Source: JAIQFF01 sp963788505 (GTDB lineage Bacteria > Acidobacteriota > Terriglobia > Terriglobales > Acidobacteriaceae). From it: a stretch of DNA of 64,000 nt. The translations under genes and the position numbers were made by a program. The notes beneath the pieces are model-generated. The model was not told where the DNA came from. It ran no database searches and worked only from the letters and a program-made list of their open reading frames with translations. Location of the stretch: assembly GCA_963788505.1 (NCBI GenBank), contig CAWBGY010000006.1:310001-374000 (forward strand), in the 5' to 3' direction. Every line of letters begins with the position of its first letter. Positions within the stretch are counted from its first letter, which is position 1. Below, piece by piece: positions 1-8,055 of this stretch.

Positions 1-451
1 CGCCCGCAAAGGAGTGCTGGGCTGGATTGCGCTGCCCAACATTGCCATCTTCCAGGTGCTGCTGCCCCTGGTCTCGCCTCTTATTGACATCATGTTCGTC
101 GTGGGCACGATCTGGTATTCCATCCAGAAATTCTTTCATCCCGAGTCCACGGATACGGGCAGCTTCCAACGCCTCATCGTTTTCTTTGTCGCCTTCCTGG
201 TGATGGACTTCCTGGCTTCCGCGATTGCCTTCGCGCTGGAACGACGGCAACCGGACGCGCCGGAAGACCCGTGGCTGCTGAGCCAGGTCTGGCTGCAGCG
301 TTTCGCGTACCGGCAGTTGTTCTCTCTGGTCCTGCTGAAGACGCTGAAGCGCGCCGCGGAAGGCCGGCGCTTCGCCTGGGACAAACTGGAGCGCACTGCC
401 GCCGTGAGTTATCAGCCAACGGAAAATCACGAATCAGTGAAGGTGCCGTAG
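1..451 (+). CDS. C-terminal part of a GT2-type membrane glycosyltransferase (truncated by window edge)
   Basis: The reading frame is open from base 2, so the gene begins outside the window; the first start-like codon (GTG at 14) is internal. The visible part holds two or three hydrophobic segments (residues ARKGVLGWIALPNIA onward, then FQRLIVFFVAFLVMDFLAS) and a basic cytoplasmic tail containing WDKLERTAAV. This matches the membrane C-terminus of processive family-2 glycosyltransferases (cellulose synthase / PgaC type), which polymerise polysaccharide at the inner membrane and close with a similar W-K-L-R motif. The catalytic domain is not visible, so the substrate cannot be named. The family call is inference from the tail only. 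Confidence 0.6.
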   Translation, partial: ARKGVLGWIALPNIAIFQVLLPLVSPLIDIMFVVGTIWYSIQKFFHPESTDTGSFQRLIVFFVAFLVMDFLASAIAFALERRQPDAPEDPWLLSQVWLQRFAYRQLFSLVLLKTLKRAAEGRRFAWDKLERTAAVSYQPTENHESVKVP

Positions 452-458
452 CGCCTGG

Positions 459-530
459 CACACGTAGGGGCAGGTGTCCCCACCTGCCCGGCCGAGCCAA
501 GCTCGGCTGCCTGCGCGGCCCCATGGCGCC
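459..530. repeat. GC-rich palindromic repeats upstream of rocA
   Basis: Two adjacent hairpins: GGGGCAGGTGTCCCCACCTGCCC, split by a tiny loop, then GCCGAGC/GCTCGGC. The GTAGGGGC-type start recurs at about 4290 and 58790, so this belongs to a dispersed palindrome class in this genome. It could act as terminator for the upstream glycosyltransferase. Confidence 0.5.
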
Positions 531-540
531 TGTTTCCCGG

Positions 541-549
541 TGCTACAAT
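541..549 (+). promoter_or_regulatory. Extended -10 promoter candidate for rocA
   Basis: TGCTACAAT fits an extended -10 (TGnTATAAT) about 57 bases before the rocA ATG. No good -35 is seen, which is usual for extended -10 promoters. A Shine-Dalgarno GAGGTG at 595-600 sits five bases before the ATG. Confidence 0.4.
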
Positions 550-605
550 GACGGCGAAGAGTCTTACATCGACCCGCCGGCATCGAATATCTCCGAGGTG
601 CGCTC

Positions 606-2201
606 ATGGCAACCGTTGAAGCTCCGACCCGCCCACAAACACGCCTGCATGAGGGTCCATTCGTAAATGAACCCCTGACCGATTTCACCCGGGAAGAAAC
701 TGCCCGCCGGATGCGCGCTGCCATCGAGAAGGTGCGTGGTCAACTGGGCCGGGAGTACGACCTGATCATTGGAGGCAAACGGCTCAAGACCGGTGACAAG
801 ATCAAGTCGATCAATCCCGCCAAGCCCTCCCAGGTGGTCGGACTGCACCAGAAAGCCGGGAAGGAGCACGTGGAACCGGCCATGCAGGCGGCGCTCGAAG
901 CCTTTGCCACCTGGAGCCGGACATCTTTTGAAGAGCGGGCCAGCCTGCTCTTCCAGGTGGGCGACGTGTTGCGCGAGCGCAAGTTTGAATTCTGCGCCTG
1001 GCTGGTTTTCGAGGTCAGCAAGAACTGGGCCGAGGCCGACGCCGATATCGCCGAGACCATTGACTTCTGCGAGTACTACGCGCGGGAAGCGCTGCGCCTG
1101 TCGCGCACCGAGCTGCCGGTGCAGATGCCGGGCGAGCGCGACACTCTGATGTACATTCCGCTGGGCGTGGGCGCGGTGATTCCGCCGTGGAATTTTCCCT
1201 GCGCCATCATGGCCGGCATGACGCTGGCGTCGATCGTAAGCGGCAACACGGTCGTCCTGAAGCCCTCAAGCGATTCTCCGACGATCGCGGCAAAATTCGT
1301 GGAATTGCTGGAAGAGTGCGGCATGCCGGAAGGCGTGGTGAATTTCTGTCCCGGCGCCGGCGCCAGCTTCGGCAACGCAGTGGTTACCCATCCCAAGACC
1401 CGCTACATCGCCTTCACCGGCTCCCGTGAAGTCGGTCTCGACATCAACAAAAGCGCGGCCACGCAAGCGCCCGGCCAGATATGGATCAAGCGCACCATCC
1501 TCGAAATGGGCGGAAAAGATGCCATCATCGTGGACGCCGACGCCGACGTTGACTCCGCCGTCGAAGGCGTCGCCCAGGCTGCATTCGGCTTCCAGGGCCA
1601 GAAGTGCTCTGCCTGCTCGCGAGCCATTGTGGACGAACGCATCTATGACATATTTCTGGAGAAGCTTAAAGCGCGAGTAGAGAAAATCACCGTCGGCGAC
1701 CCGGCGGAAAATGCCAACATGGGCGCGGTGATCAATGAAGGCTCGATGAAGTCGGTTCTCGATTACATCGAAGTCGGGAAAAAAGATGGACGCGTCATCA
1801 CCGGCGGTGGCCCCGCGAAGAATGCCGGCGAAGGATATTTTCTACAGCCCACGGTCATCGCCGACATTCCGGCCGGCTCGCGGCTGGAACAGGAAGAAGT
1901 TTTCGGACCATTGCTGGCCGTGATCAAGTCAAAGAACTACAGCCAGGCGCTCGACATCGCCAACGACACGGAATTTGGTCTTACCGGCGCGGTTTACACC
2001 AAGTCGAAAGACAAGATCGCGCGGGCCATCCAGGAATTCCATGTCGGCAACCTGTACATCAACCGCAAGTGCACCGGCGCCACCGTGGCTGCACATCCTT
2101 TTGGCGGATTCAATATGTCGGGGACGGATTCGAAGTCCGGTGGGCCGGATTATTTGTATCTATTCACCCAGGGAAAAGCCATCGGGGAGAGAACAATATG
2201 A
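606..2201 (+). CDS. rocA: L-glutamate gamma-semialdehyde dehydrogenase (1-pyrroline-5-carboxylate dehydrogenase)
   Basis: Oxidises glutamate-5-semialdehyde (in equilibrium with pyrroline-5-carboxylate) to glutamate with NAD+, the second step of proline and arginine breakdown. The 531-residue protein is the single-domain RocA/PruA type, without a proline dehydrogenase fusion. Visible aldehyde-dehydrogenase motifs: PWNFP (194-198), VLKPS (217-221), general base Glu300 in LEMGGKD, and nucleophile Cys334 in GQKCSACSR. The C-terminal HPFGGFNMSGTDSKSGG is typical of this subfamily. The ATG is supported by GAGGTG five bases upstream. No putA-like neighbour is present, so proline dehydrogenase must lie elsewhere. 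Family assignment is firm. Confidence 0.95.
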   Translation: MATVEAPTRPQTRLHEGPFVNEPLTDFTREETARRMRAAIEKVRGQLGREYDLIIGGKRLKTGDKIKSINPAKPSQVVGLHQKAGKEHVEPAMQAALEAFATWSRTSFEERASLLFQVGDVLRERKFEFCAWLVFEVSKNWAEADADIAETIDFCEYYAREALRLSRTELPVQMPGERDTLMYIPLGVGAVIPPWNFPCAIMAGMTLASIVSGNTVVLKPSSDSPTIAAKFVELLEECGMPEGVVNFCPGAGASFGNAVVTHPKTRYIAFTGSREVGLDINKSAATQAPGQIWIKRTILEMGGKDAIIVDADADVDSAVEGVAQAAFGFQGQKCSACSRAIVDERIYDIFLEKLKARVEKITVGDPAENANMGAVINEGSMKSVLDYIEVGKKDGRVITGGGPAKNAGEGYFLQPTVIADIPAGSRLEQEEVFGPLLAVIKSKNYSQALDIANDTEFGLTGAVYTKSKDKIARAIQEFHVGNLYINRKCTGATVAAHPFGGFNMSGTDSKSGGPDYLYLFTQGKAIGERTI

Positions 2202-2311
2202 CCTGGCTTCCGGGATTCATTAATTTTCCATAACAATTCCGGGTAACTTTTTATCTCCTTGATCGAAAATTGGAATTGGACAAGCCGCACCCCGCCTCCT
2301 ATCGTTGGAGC

Positions 2312-3028
2312 ATGTCTACATCCATACCTTTAGATGATCCTTCTGTTGATTTTCTGCATGAGCTGGGCAGCAGCATTTCCTCCGCGGACGCCTTGCATGA
2401 AGTCCTTACTCGCGTGGTTGATTTCGCATCGGCGCTGGTGAAGTGCGACTCCTGCCTGATTTACGTACTGGAAGATGAACAGTTGTTGTTGCGCGCCTCG
2501 AAGAACCCGCATCCCGACGTGGTCGATCGCCTCAAGCTGAACGTCGGAGAAGGCATCACCGGCTGGGTGGCGGAACATCGCGAGCCGGTGGCGGTCTCGA
2601 AAAACGCTTCGCAGGACCCCCGCTTTCAATTCTTCCACGAATTACCCGAGGACACTTACGAGGCATTTCTTTCGGTACCGTTGATGTCGCGGGGGCGCGT
2701 GGTGGGCGTGATCAACCTGCAGCATCGCCGTCCTCATCTGCACAACCCGCGCGAAATACGTCTGATCTCGACCGCTGGCTTTCTCGTGGGAGCTGAGATC
2801 GAGATGGCCCGCCTGGAGACTGAGAACACGAATCTTTCCCAGCAATTGGAAACTCGCAAGGTCGTGGAACGCGCCAAGGGCATTCTGCAGCGTGACCTCT
2901 CAATCGATGAAGAGCAGGCCTATCTCGCCCTGCAGCGCCAGAGCCGGCAGACCCGCAAATCCATGCGGCAGGTTGCCGAAGCGGTCGTGGTGACCGATGA
3001 ATTACGGCGCAACTCGCGGACTAACTAG
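2312..3028 (+). CDS. GAF-ANTAR regulator (RNA-binding antiterminator)
   Basis: A 238-residue protein with an N-terminal GAF domain (about residues 15-150; NVGEGITGWVAEHREPVAVS and SVPLMSRGRVVGVINLQH are typical) linked by a short coiled coil to a C-terminal ANTAR domain (about 170-235; VVERAKGILQRDLSIDEEQAY). ANTAR domains bind paired hexaloop hairpins in nascent mRNA and block termination, while GAF senses a small ligand or redox state. Cytoplasmic. The ATG at 2312 has GGAG just upstream, though very close; a TTG at 2270 would add 14 residues. There is no histidine kinase nearby, so this is probably a one-component sensor. Its RNA targets cannot be seen here. Confidence 0.85.
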   Translation: MSTSIPLDDPSVDFLHELGSSISSADALHEVLTRVVDFASALVKCDSCLIYVLEDEQLLLRASKNPHPDVVDRLKLNVGEGITGWVAEHREPVAVSKNASQDPRFQFFHELPEDTYEAFLSVPLMSRGRVVGVINLQHRRPHLHNPREIRLISTAGFLVGAEIEMARLETENTNLSQQLETRKVVERAKGILQRDLSIDEEQAYLALQRQSRQTRKSMRQVAEAVVVTDELRRNSRTN

Positions 3029-3044
3029 ATCGCAGCGGCAGGGG

Positions 3045-3250
3045 CGTCGTTGGTCGTTCGTCGTTGGCCGTTCGTCGTTGGCCGTTGGTCGTTCGTCGTT
3101 GGCCGTTCGTCGTTGGCGCGGAACACCCGGCCTTCGCAGGCTGGCGCTTCCCCGCCCTGTCTCTCCAAAAAACGGAGAGACGAGGACGGGGCACCCGTTA
3201 CGCGGCTACTGGTTTTGTTTTAGGCCGACGACCAACGACCAACGACGATC
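3045..3250. repeat. GTCGTTGG-type low-complexity inverted repeat
   Basis: Roughly 70 bases (3047-3118) consist of imperfect copies of CGTTGGTCGTTCGTCGTTGGC. The complementary sequence CGACGACCAACGACCAACG lies at 3228-3246, so the block can fold on itself. The right arm falls inside the 3' end of the next minus-strand gene and encodes its last residues. Related blocks lie at about 25.3, 33.2, 34.5, 41.8 and 61.1 kb. Confidence 0.7.
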
Positions 3251-3757
3251 TCTTCCCTTTATTCGAAGAAGTGCAGAAGCGGCCACCAGGTTCGATGGCC
3301 GCTTCCGCATCAAGTGTTCACTTGGACGGGTTGAGACTCGGCCATGGGTACCAGTTTCGCCGATTCCGTGCCACCTGCGTCTGGGCGCCGAATAGTGGAG
3401 ACTCAAACCGAGATCTCCGAGGTACAGCGCGCTCACGTACGGTTCTCCGCCCTCAGTGCGAGTCAGCACTATCGTGCTGCCCGTACCCGGTCTTTCCGTC
3501 GCGACCGAGGCCGGCAACACGATTGCGATCTGGGCAGCGCCGGTTTTGCCGACCATGATGGCCGCCGGCAAACTCGGGGACTGCAGGGAGAATGAGTAAA
3601 CTCCGGGGGTCAGAAGCACGTTACCCCAGCGGGCGTCGTGGGTAAGGGTAAACTTTCCGCTGGCGGATTGCGCCTGGGCGGGAATCACGGATGCGGCCGC
3701 CAGCCCAATCGCCAAAACGAACATCTTGCAAAGCATCGAACTGCGAATCGATTTCAT
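3206..3757 (-). CDS. Small secreted protein of unknown function
   Basis: A 183-residue protein starting at the ATG at 3757, which has an excellent AAAGGAG Shine-Dalgarno; an upstream in-frame start at 3793 is less likely. A Sec signal peptide covers about residues 1-30 (ends IPAQAQS). The mature part has a compact beta-rich segment (GKFTLTHDARWGNVLLTPGVY, then IVLTRTEGGEPYVSALYLG). I recognise the style from acidobacterial genomes but know no function. The last 40 residues are basic and low-complexity, and the final part is read from the GTCGTTGG repeat, so the natural C-terminus may have been lost or extended by the repeat. Confidence 0.65.
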   Translation of the reverse strand: MKSIRSSMLCKMFVLAIGLAAASVIPAQAQSASGKFTLTHDARWGNVLLTPGVYSFSLQSPSLPAAIMVGKTGAAQIAIVLPASVATERPGTGSTIVLTRTEGGEPYVSALYLGDLGLSLHYSAPRRRWHGIGETGTHGRVSTRPSEHLMRKRPSNLVAASALLRIKGRDRRWSLVVGLKQNQ

Positions 3758-4019
3758 GACCTGATCTCCTTTGTGGTTGTCGCGAGCCGACACACCCGCG
3801 CGTACGCACGAACGTGCGCCGTTCGCGTGATTTTTGTTGGGACGACGAGGTCAGGAATGAAGCAACGTCAAACGACAGGAGTTAGGGAACGAACTTCAGA
3901 GTTCGCAGCACCTGGGCTTGCAGTCTGTTTCGGACAGACTATGTGACATTGCTACTGTGCCAGCGCGGGCCACCGAAGTCCAATTCAAAAAATCAATTGT
4001 CGGTATCTTTCAAAGCTTG
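3758..4019. other. Upstream region of the small secreted protein; no gene seen
   Basis: About 260 bases with no convincing ORF. The AAAGGAG ribosome site of the gene ending at 3206 lies just inside. The promoter was not identified with confidence. Base composition is lower in GC than the flanking genes. Confidence 0.4.
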
Positions 4020-4223
4020 GTCATCCTGAGCGGAGTGACGGCTTCGCAGGGCGAAGCCGTCGCGCAGTCGAAGGGACCCCTGTGAGCTTCTCGAACCTCG
4101 CGACACCTGCGGGCCAACATTCTCCAACTTCATTGAACAACGCCAGCATTGTGGCACTGCTAGGGGTCCTTCGACTTCACCATCCCATTCGCAAGCGAAT
4201 GGGATGGTTCCGCTCAGGATGAC
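4020..4223. repeat. 204-bp palindromic element, copy 1
   Basis: Perfect terminal inverted repeats GTCATCCTGAGCGG (4020-4033) and CCGCTCAGGATGAC (4210-4223). Inside are two further hairpins (4037-4061, GACGGCTTCG/CGAAGCCGTC; 4180-4207, CCATCCCATTCG/CGAATGGGATGG) and a paired inner arm AGTCGAAGG.ACCCCT / AGGGGTCCTTCGACT. The core of about 80 bases is unrelated to copy 2 at 55340, yet both copies are exactly 204 bp by my count. No ORF. It looks like a non-autonomous mobile or REP/MITE-like element. Confidence 0.8.
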
Positions 4224-4253
4224 AGCGAAAGGGCGGCGGGCCGTCACAGCTGG

Positions 4254-4350
4254 CCACGGCGTGCGGAGCGTCGCTCCGCCGGGCGGGTGGGACACCCGCC
4301 CCTACGTGGTCTTCGCAAAAAGAAAGGCCGCCCTTGGGCGGCCTTTTCTT
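4254..4350. repeat. GC-rich palindromes and possible terminator after the response-regulator gene
   Basis: GGAGCGTCGCTCC (4265-4277) and GGGCGGGTGGGACACCCGCCC are small hairpins of the dispersed class. GGCCGCCC TTGG GCGGCC at 4326-4343 forms a stem followed, on the minus strand, by a T-rich run (CTTTTTGCG), fitting a terminator for the minus-strand gene that stops at 4363. Confidence 0.5.
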
Positions 4351-4362
4351 ACCAACAAAATT

Positions 4363-5037
4363 CTACGACGTGACTCCGGCTCCGGCCTGGGGCGTTGCCG
4401 CTGCCGCGGTCGCGGCGGCTGCTTCGTTCAGAATGCGATGATGAATGGTGAACAGCGCCAACTCCAGCCGGTCGGAGACGCCGATCTTGTCATACACATT
4501 GCGCAGGTAATTCTTGATCACCTGCTCGGTGGTTCCGAGCTGCGACGCGATCTCTTTGTTCTTGTATCCCTGTACGATCAGCGCCACGATGCGCAGCTCT
4601 TTCGCGGTTAGCCGGTCGCGCACCCGCAGACCCACCATATCGTTTTCGGTCAGTTCGCTGGGCACGGCGATGTCCTGCACCCAGTTTTCGCCGCGCGCCA
4701 CCTTGCGGACACAATCCACCAGTGCGGCGCTGGTCACGTTGCGATAGACCACGCCGTTCGCACCCGCGCCCATGTAGCGCTGCGCGCTTTCGCCCGTATC
4801 GGCCAGCACCACGACCCGGGTTTTCGCTTTGTTGGCAGCTAGCAGGATGCCCGTGAAATCAGAATGAAACCCGCCCGCCACCACCAGAACCGCGGCGCGA
4901 AACTTGTCCAGGGCCATGAACATCTGCTCCTGGGTCTGCGCTTGCGCCACGATGCGCATTTCGTCTTCGACCGCCAGCACTTTGGCGATGCCCGCCCGGA
5001 AGATCGCTTGATTGTCGGCCAGAATCAATTTCAGCAT
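4363..5037 (-). CDS. LuxR/NarL-type response regulator with a degenerate receiver domain
   Basis: A 224-residue protein: receiver-like domain (1-120) and LuxR-type helix-turn-helix (about 140-205; LTAKELRIVALIVQGYKNKE, IKNYLRNVYDKIGVSDRLELAL), then an Ala-rich tail. The acidic pocket is reduced to Asp8-Asn9. The position expected to hold the phosphorylated Asp reads AVLVVAGGF, with no Asp, and the conserved Lys is replaced (GVVYRN). It is therefore probably not switched by ordinary phosphorylation. The start has AGGAG about nine bases upstream. It is cotranscribed with the PilZ gene just upstream (18-base gap), with no kinase nearby. Targets unknown. Confidence 0.85.
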   Translation of the reverse strand: MLKLILADNQAIFRAGIAKVLAVEDEMRIVAQAQTQEQMFMALDKFRAAVLVVAGGFHSDFTGILLAANKAKTRVVVLADTGESAQRYMGAGANGVVYRNVTSAALVDCVRKVARGENWVQDIAVPSELTENDMVGLRVRDRLTAKELRIVALIVQGYKNKEIASQLGTTEQVIKNYLRNVYDKIGVSDRLELALFTIHHRILNEAAAATAAAATPQAGAGVTS

Positions 5038-5055
5038 CTCTTCAGCTCCTCGCCT

Positions 5056-5424
5056 CTAGTGGCGAACGAAATCGTAGGAGTCAATCACGCAGGCCACACC
5101 CCGCGCCTCCGCGGGACCGCCGGCAGGTTCGTCGGTGCGCACCACGCGCCCCCGGCACTGGATGACTACACCCTCTTTGGCCCCCGTCATTTCCGCCGGT
5201 AGAGTAATCTCGAATTCGACGGTCGAGCCCATCTCCAGCGCGGCGTCAGCCTTGATGTACACTCCGGCAGCGCTCAGATTTCCTGTGACTCCGCTGTGCT
5301 CGCCGCCTTCTTCTGATTTGTGGATCTTGATCGGCAATTCCAGGGGAAATCGCTTCCCCGTGCGCGCGTCGGACACAAGACCTCCTCGCTCCCGCCCATT
5401 TCCAGCTGCGAAACCCAGCCCCAT
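5056..5424 (-). CDS. PilZ-domain protein
   Basis: A 122-residue protein made almost entirely of a PilZ domain, the common cyclic-di-GMP receptor fold. The N-terminal arginine motif is seen as KRFPLELPIKI and the second motif as NLSAAGVYI, where the usual D/N-x-S-x-x-G is intact. The start at 5424 is chosen because CAGGAG lies eight bases upstream; a start at 5454 would lack this. It is the first gene of a likely two-gene operon with the atypical response regulator. A link between c-di-GMP binding and that regulator is inference from this pairing. Confidence 0.8.
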   Translation of the reverse strand: MGLGFAAGNGRERGGLVSDARTGKRFPLELPIKIHKSEEGGEHSGVTGNLSAAGVYIKADAALEMGSTVEFEITLPAEMTGAKEGVVIQCRGRVVRTDEPAGGPAEARGVACVIDSYDFVRH

Positions 5425-5663
5425 GCCGGATCTCCTGAATGGAGCCACAACCATCTGCTTGCGCGGTTATATCATGGATGACGCCCCTCGGAACAGCCCG
5501 ATAAGGGCCGCAACAAGGGTAGGAACTAGGTTCCCCCCAAGGCGCTGGACTCATAATCGGGCGTCCCTGCTGTGAGCTATCGGCTAAAACTGCCGGAACC
5601 TCGACCTGGCGCGAGATGGCTGAATCACCTCAGACCAGCAAACTCCCTGCCTTGGATGGCATT

Positions 5664-5706
5664 ACCGCAAAGGACGCCAAGGACTCCGCAAAGTTCGCAA
5701 AGGAAA
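5664..5706. repeat. CGCAAAG-type dispersed repeat
   Basis: ACCGCAAAGGACGCCAAGG followed by CCGCAAAGTTCGCAAAGG. This motif recurs near 24.7, 28.7, 35.8, 37.3, 39.35, 43.75 and 46.05 kb, mostly just past gene 3' ends. Here it lies just past the DUF2207 gene stop. Confidence 0.65.
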
Positions 5707-5718
5707 CCCCACGACTCT

Positions 5719-7437
5719 TCAAAACGCGCCTCCACCGCCCCCGCCGAAGCCGCCGCCTGAGAAGCCTCCGCCGCCCCCGCCGCCAAAGCCCGAGCCACTG
5801 GAGCTCGAGCGCGGCGCGGAGACGAACACCTGATGCATGTCCGACGCCATGCTGTGCATCGAACTGGAGAAAAATATCGGATTGAAGCCGGTCATGCCGT
5901 TGGGCGACACATACCAGCTCGGCGGGTTCTGGATGATCCCGGCGAAGGCCTGCGCCCAGTGATGCTCCACTCCGAGCGCCATGGCATAAGGCAAATACTT
6001 TTCAAAAGTATCCGGCGGCATGCGCTTCAGACGGTCGGCGTCCACGCGATTCATGAACTCCTGGAAGCCCAGCACTGCGATGCGGGTGCGCGCCCCCTGC
6101 ACCGTTTTCGCCGACATCTGGCGCGCGAACAACCACCAGATAATAGCGGAGATGATGCCGCAGGCGATGAGGAGAACTACTGAATTGAATATTTGTTTGT
6201 AACCGCTGAACTGCGCGATGAGAAACGGAGCGACAATCACAATGACGGCACCAATGCTGTAGGCATTGGCCGAATCGGGATCGAGCAGGTACATGCCTTT
6301 GTTCTTCAGCGCCGCCTTGATGTCCTGCTGGATCACCGGAATCGCGGTGTAGAAGCGATTCTTCAGGCTGGAGAGCCGGGTCTGTTGCCCACCGGCGAAA
6401 ATATTCTCCAGCATCACGCGCTCGTGGGGCGCAAGCCCTTGCCATTCGGCCTGCGGCTTGATCAGGTGAAAGATGTAGTCCTTGGAGTGGAAGACCAGCA
6501 GAGTCGTGTCCACGGTTTCTTCAATCTTCACGTAGCCGCGCACCGCCAGATCCACAATCGTAGATGTAATGTCGCGAGGATGGATGGTGTCATCAATCAG
6601 CGTGCCCGCCTCGGCCGGAGACATGCCGGGCGGCGGTTCGTACATGGGCGCAACCGAACGCCCGGGATCGGGATCGCGGCCTTTGTACCACCACAACCCG
6701 AACATCACGCCGAAGGTCACGAACGGCAGGAACACGATGGGATTGCTGCCCAGGAACCAGAACGCTCGGGTCAGCGCGCCCGGCTGTTTCAGAATGCCCT
6801 TGGGAATGAAGATGTCGATGGTCATCCCCCCGCGCATGGGAAGCGGGTTGCTGGTCTCGAAGGCAACGTCGGCGCCCTTGACTTCGGACGTGGCATCGCG
6901 CTGGGCCGAGCCGTACACGCCGGTGAACGCCTGCGCCCGCAGAGTTCCCGCCGCGTTTTTTGGCAGATAAACATGCGCCTCGGCGTGATCAATGGGTACC
7001 GGCCAGTCGTTGCCGGTAACGTTCCAGTAGAACTCGTCATGGTCTTCGAAATAGCGGATGCCGTTGCGGACAACGTAGCTGATTTCTACCGTGCGCGTGG
7101 TGTCCACCGCGTCGGGAATGTAGATTTTCAGGTCGCGGTAGCCCCCGGAGGTGCTGGAGTCGTACTTCAGCTTCTGACCGGCGCCGTCGGTGACGGCCGT
7201 GACATCGAGAAACAGGGTGTAGTTGGTGCCGCGCGGGCCGGGATACTCGATGGGAATGGTGCGGTGAATGCCATGCCACTCGCCGATGAAGACGAGGCTG
7301 ATGCGTTCCTTGACCGTGGCGGAGCCGTCTTCGCTGATTAAGACGGTGTCCTGAAAGTCGGCGATCCGCCAGCTCTTGGCAAAGAGCGGAGAGGTCAGAG
7401 TAGCAAAGCAAACCAGTACCAGGAGTTTTGATCGCAA
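5719..7437 (-). CDS. DUF2207-family membrane protein with glycine-rich tail
   Basis: About 572 residues from the TTG at 7437, which gives a clean signal peptide (RSKLLVLVCFATLTSPLFA). A longer reading from 7614 is open, but its extra 59 residues are translated from the palindromic repeat, so I reject it. Order: signal peptide, a long extracytoplasmic beta-rich domain (DUF2207), a membrane segment (NPIVFLPFVTFGVMFGLWWY), a cytoplasmic region, two close membrane segments (IGAVIVIVAPFLI; VVLLIACGIISAIIWWLF), and a Gly/Ser tail. Function unknown; the family is often found with lemA, which lies directly upstream on the same strand. Start is uncertain, family is firm. Confidence 0.85.
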   Translation of the reverse strand: MRSKLLVLVCFATLTSPLFAKSWRIADFQDTVLISEDGSATVKERISLVFIGEWHGIHRTIPIEYPGPRGTNYTLFLDVTAVTDGAGQKLKYDSSTSGGYRDLKIYIPDAVDTTRTVEISYVVRNGIRYFEDHDEFYWNVTGNDWPVPIDHAEAHVYLPKNAAGTLRAQAFTGVYGSAQRDATSEVKGADVAFETSNPLPMRGGMTIDIFIPKGILKQPGALTRAFWFLGSNPIVFLPFVTFGVMFGLWWYKGRDPDPGRSVAPMYEPPPGMSPAEAGTLIDDTIHPRDITSTIVDLAVRGYVKIEETVDTTLLVFHSKDYIFHLIKPQAEWQGLAPHERVMLENIFAGGQQTRLSSLKNRFYTAIPVIQQDIKAALKNKGMYLLDPDSANAYSIGAVIVIVAPFLIAQFSGYKQIFNSVVLLIACGIISAIIWWLFARQMSAKTVQGARTRIAVLGFQEFMNRVDADRLKRMPPDTFEKYLPYAMALGVEHHWAQAFAGIIQNPPSWYVSPNGMTGFNPIFFSSSMHSMASDMHQVFVSAPRSSSSGSGFGGGGGGGFSGGGFGGGGGGAF

Positions 7438-7439
7438 GG

Positions 7440-7500
7440 CTTGCGCCCAAAGCCGCGAAGCGGCGCAAGAATGTAGCCCACGGCGTAAGCCGTGGGTTAA
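7440..7500. repeat. Single copy of the CCCACGG/CCGTGGG palindrome
   Basis: GCCGCGAAGCGGC (7451-7463) and CCCACGGCGTAAGCCGTGGG (7476-7495) are the same two palindromes as in the tandem array at 7727-8040, in reverse orientation. A further GCCCCGAAGGGGC hairpin follows at about 7521-7533. Confidence 0.7.
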
Positions 7501-7726
7501 TAGCGAAAATAGAGCAAGCCCCGAAGGGGCGAGAGAGCTCTTTGCCCACAAACTATTTGGTGCTGCACGCAAGGTTTGATGATGACCGGCTTTGCAAAAT
7601 GAGGTCAATGACATTTGGGGCAGCTTCGCTGCGGACGGAACCTTTTGCGGAACACGGCACGCATGGTACTTCCCGGCCCCTTAACCACTCTTTCGCCCCG
7701 CGGGGGCTCGCTCTGCTGCGGTTCGT

Positions 7727-8040
7727 GACCCACGGCTTACGCCGTGGGCTGCATTATGACGCCGCTTCGCGGCTGCAAACCCTCGCTCTGCGGCCCACGG
7801 CTCACGCCGTGGGCTGCATTGTGACGCCGCTTCGCGGCTGAAACCCTCGCTCTGTGACCCACGGCTCACGCCGTGGGCTGCATTGTGACGCCGCTTCGCG
7901 GCTGCAAACCTCGCTCTGTGACCCACGGCTCACGCCGTGGGCTGCATTATGGCGCCGCTTCGCGGCTGCAAACCCTCGCTCTGTGACCCACGGCTTACGC
8001 CGTGGGCTGCATTATGGCGCCGCTTCGCGGCTGCAAACCC
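7727..8040. repeat. Tandem array of five ~64-bp units, each with two palindromes
   Basis: Units begin near 7727, 7793, 7856, 7920 and 7985. Each holds CCCACGGCTNACGCCGTGGG, then GCATTNTGNCGCCGCTTCGC and GGCTGCAAACCCTCGCTCTG. The units differ by a few bases and small indels. It lies between the lemA stop and the DUF2207 start on the minus strand, so it would be transcribed as a chain of hairpins if the two genes share a transcript. It is not a CRISPR because the whole unit, not only half, is repeated. Confidence 0.9.
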
Positions 8041-8055
8041 CTGCTGAAAGCGCGC

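Noticed and set aside
5719..7614. Full-length 631-residue reading of the DUF2207 gene
   Set aside because: The first 59 residues (THGLRRGLHSCAASRL-type) are read from the palindromic repeat; the signal peptide starts at the TTG at 7437.
7727..8040. CRISPR array
   Set aside because: The ~64-bp unit repeats over its full length, including the would-be spacer, and contains two palindromes; no cas genes are near.
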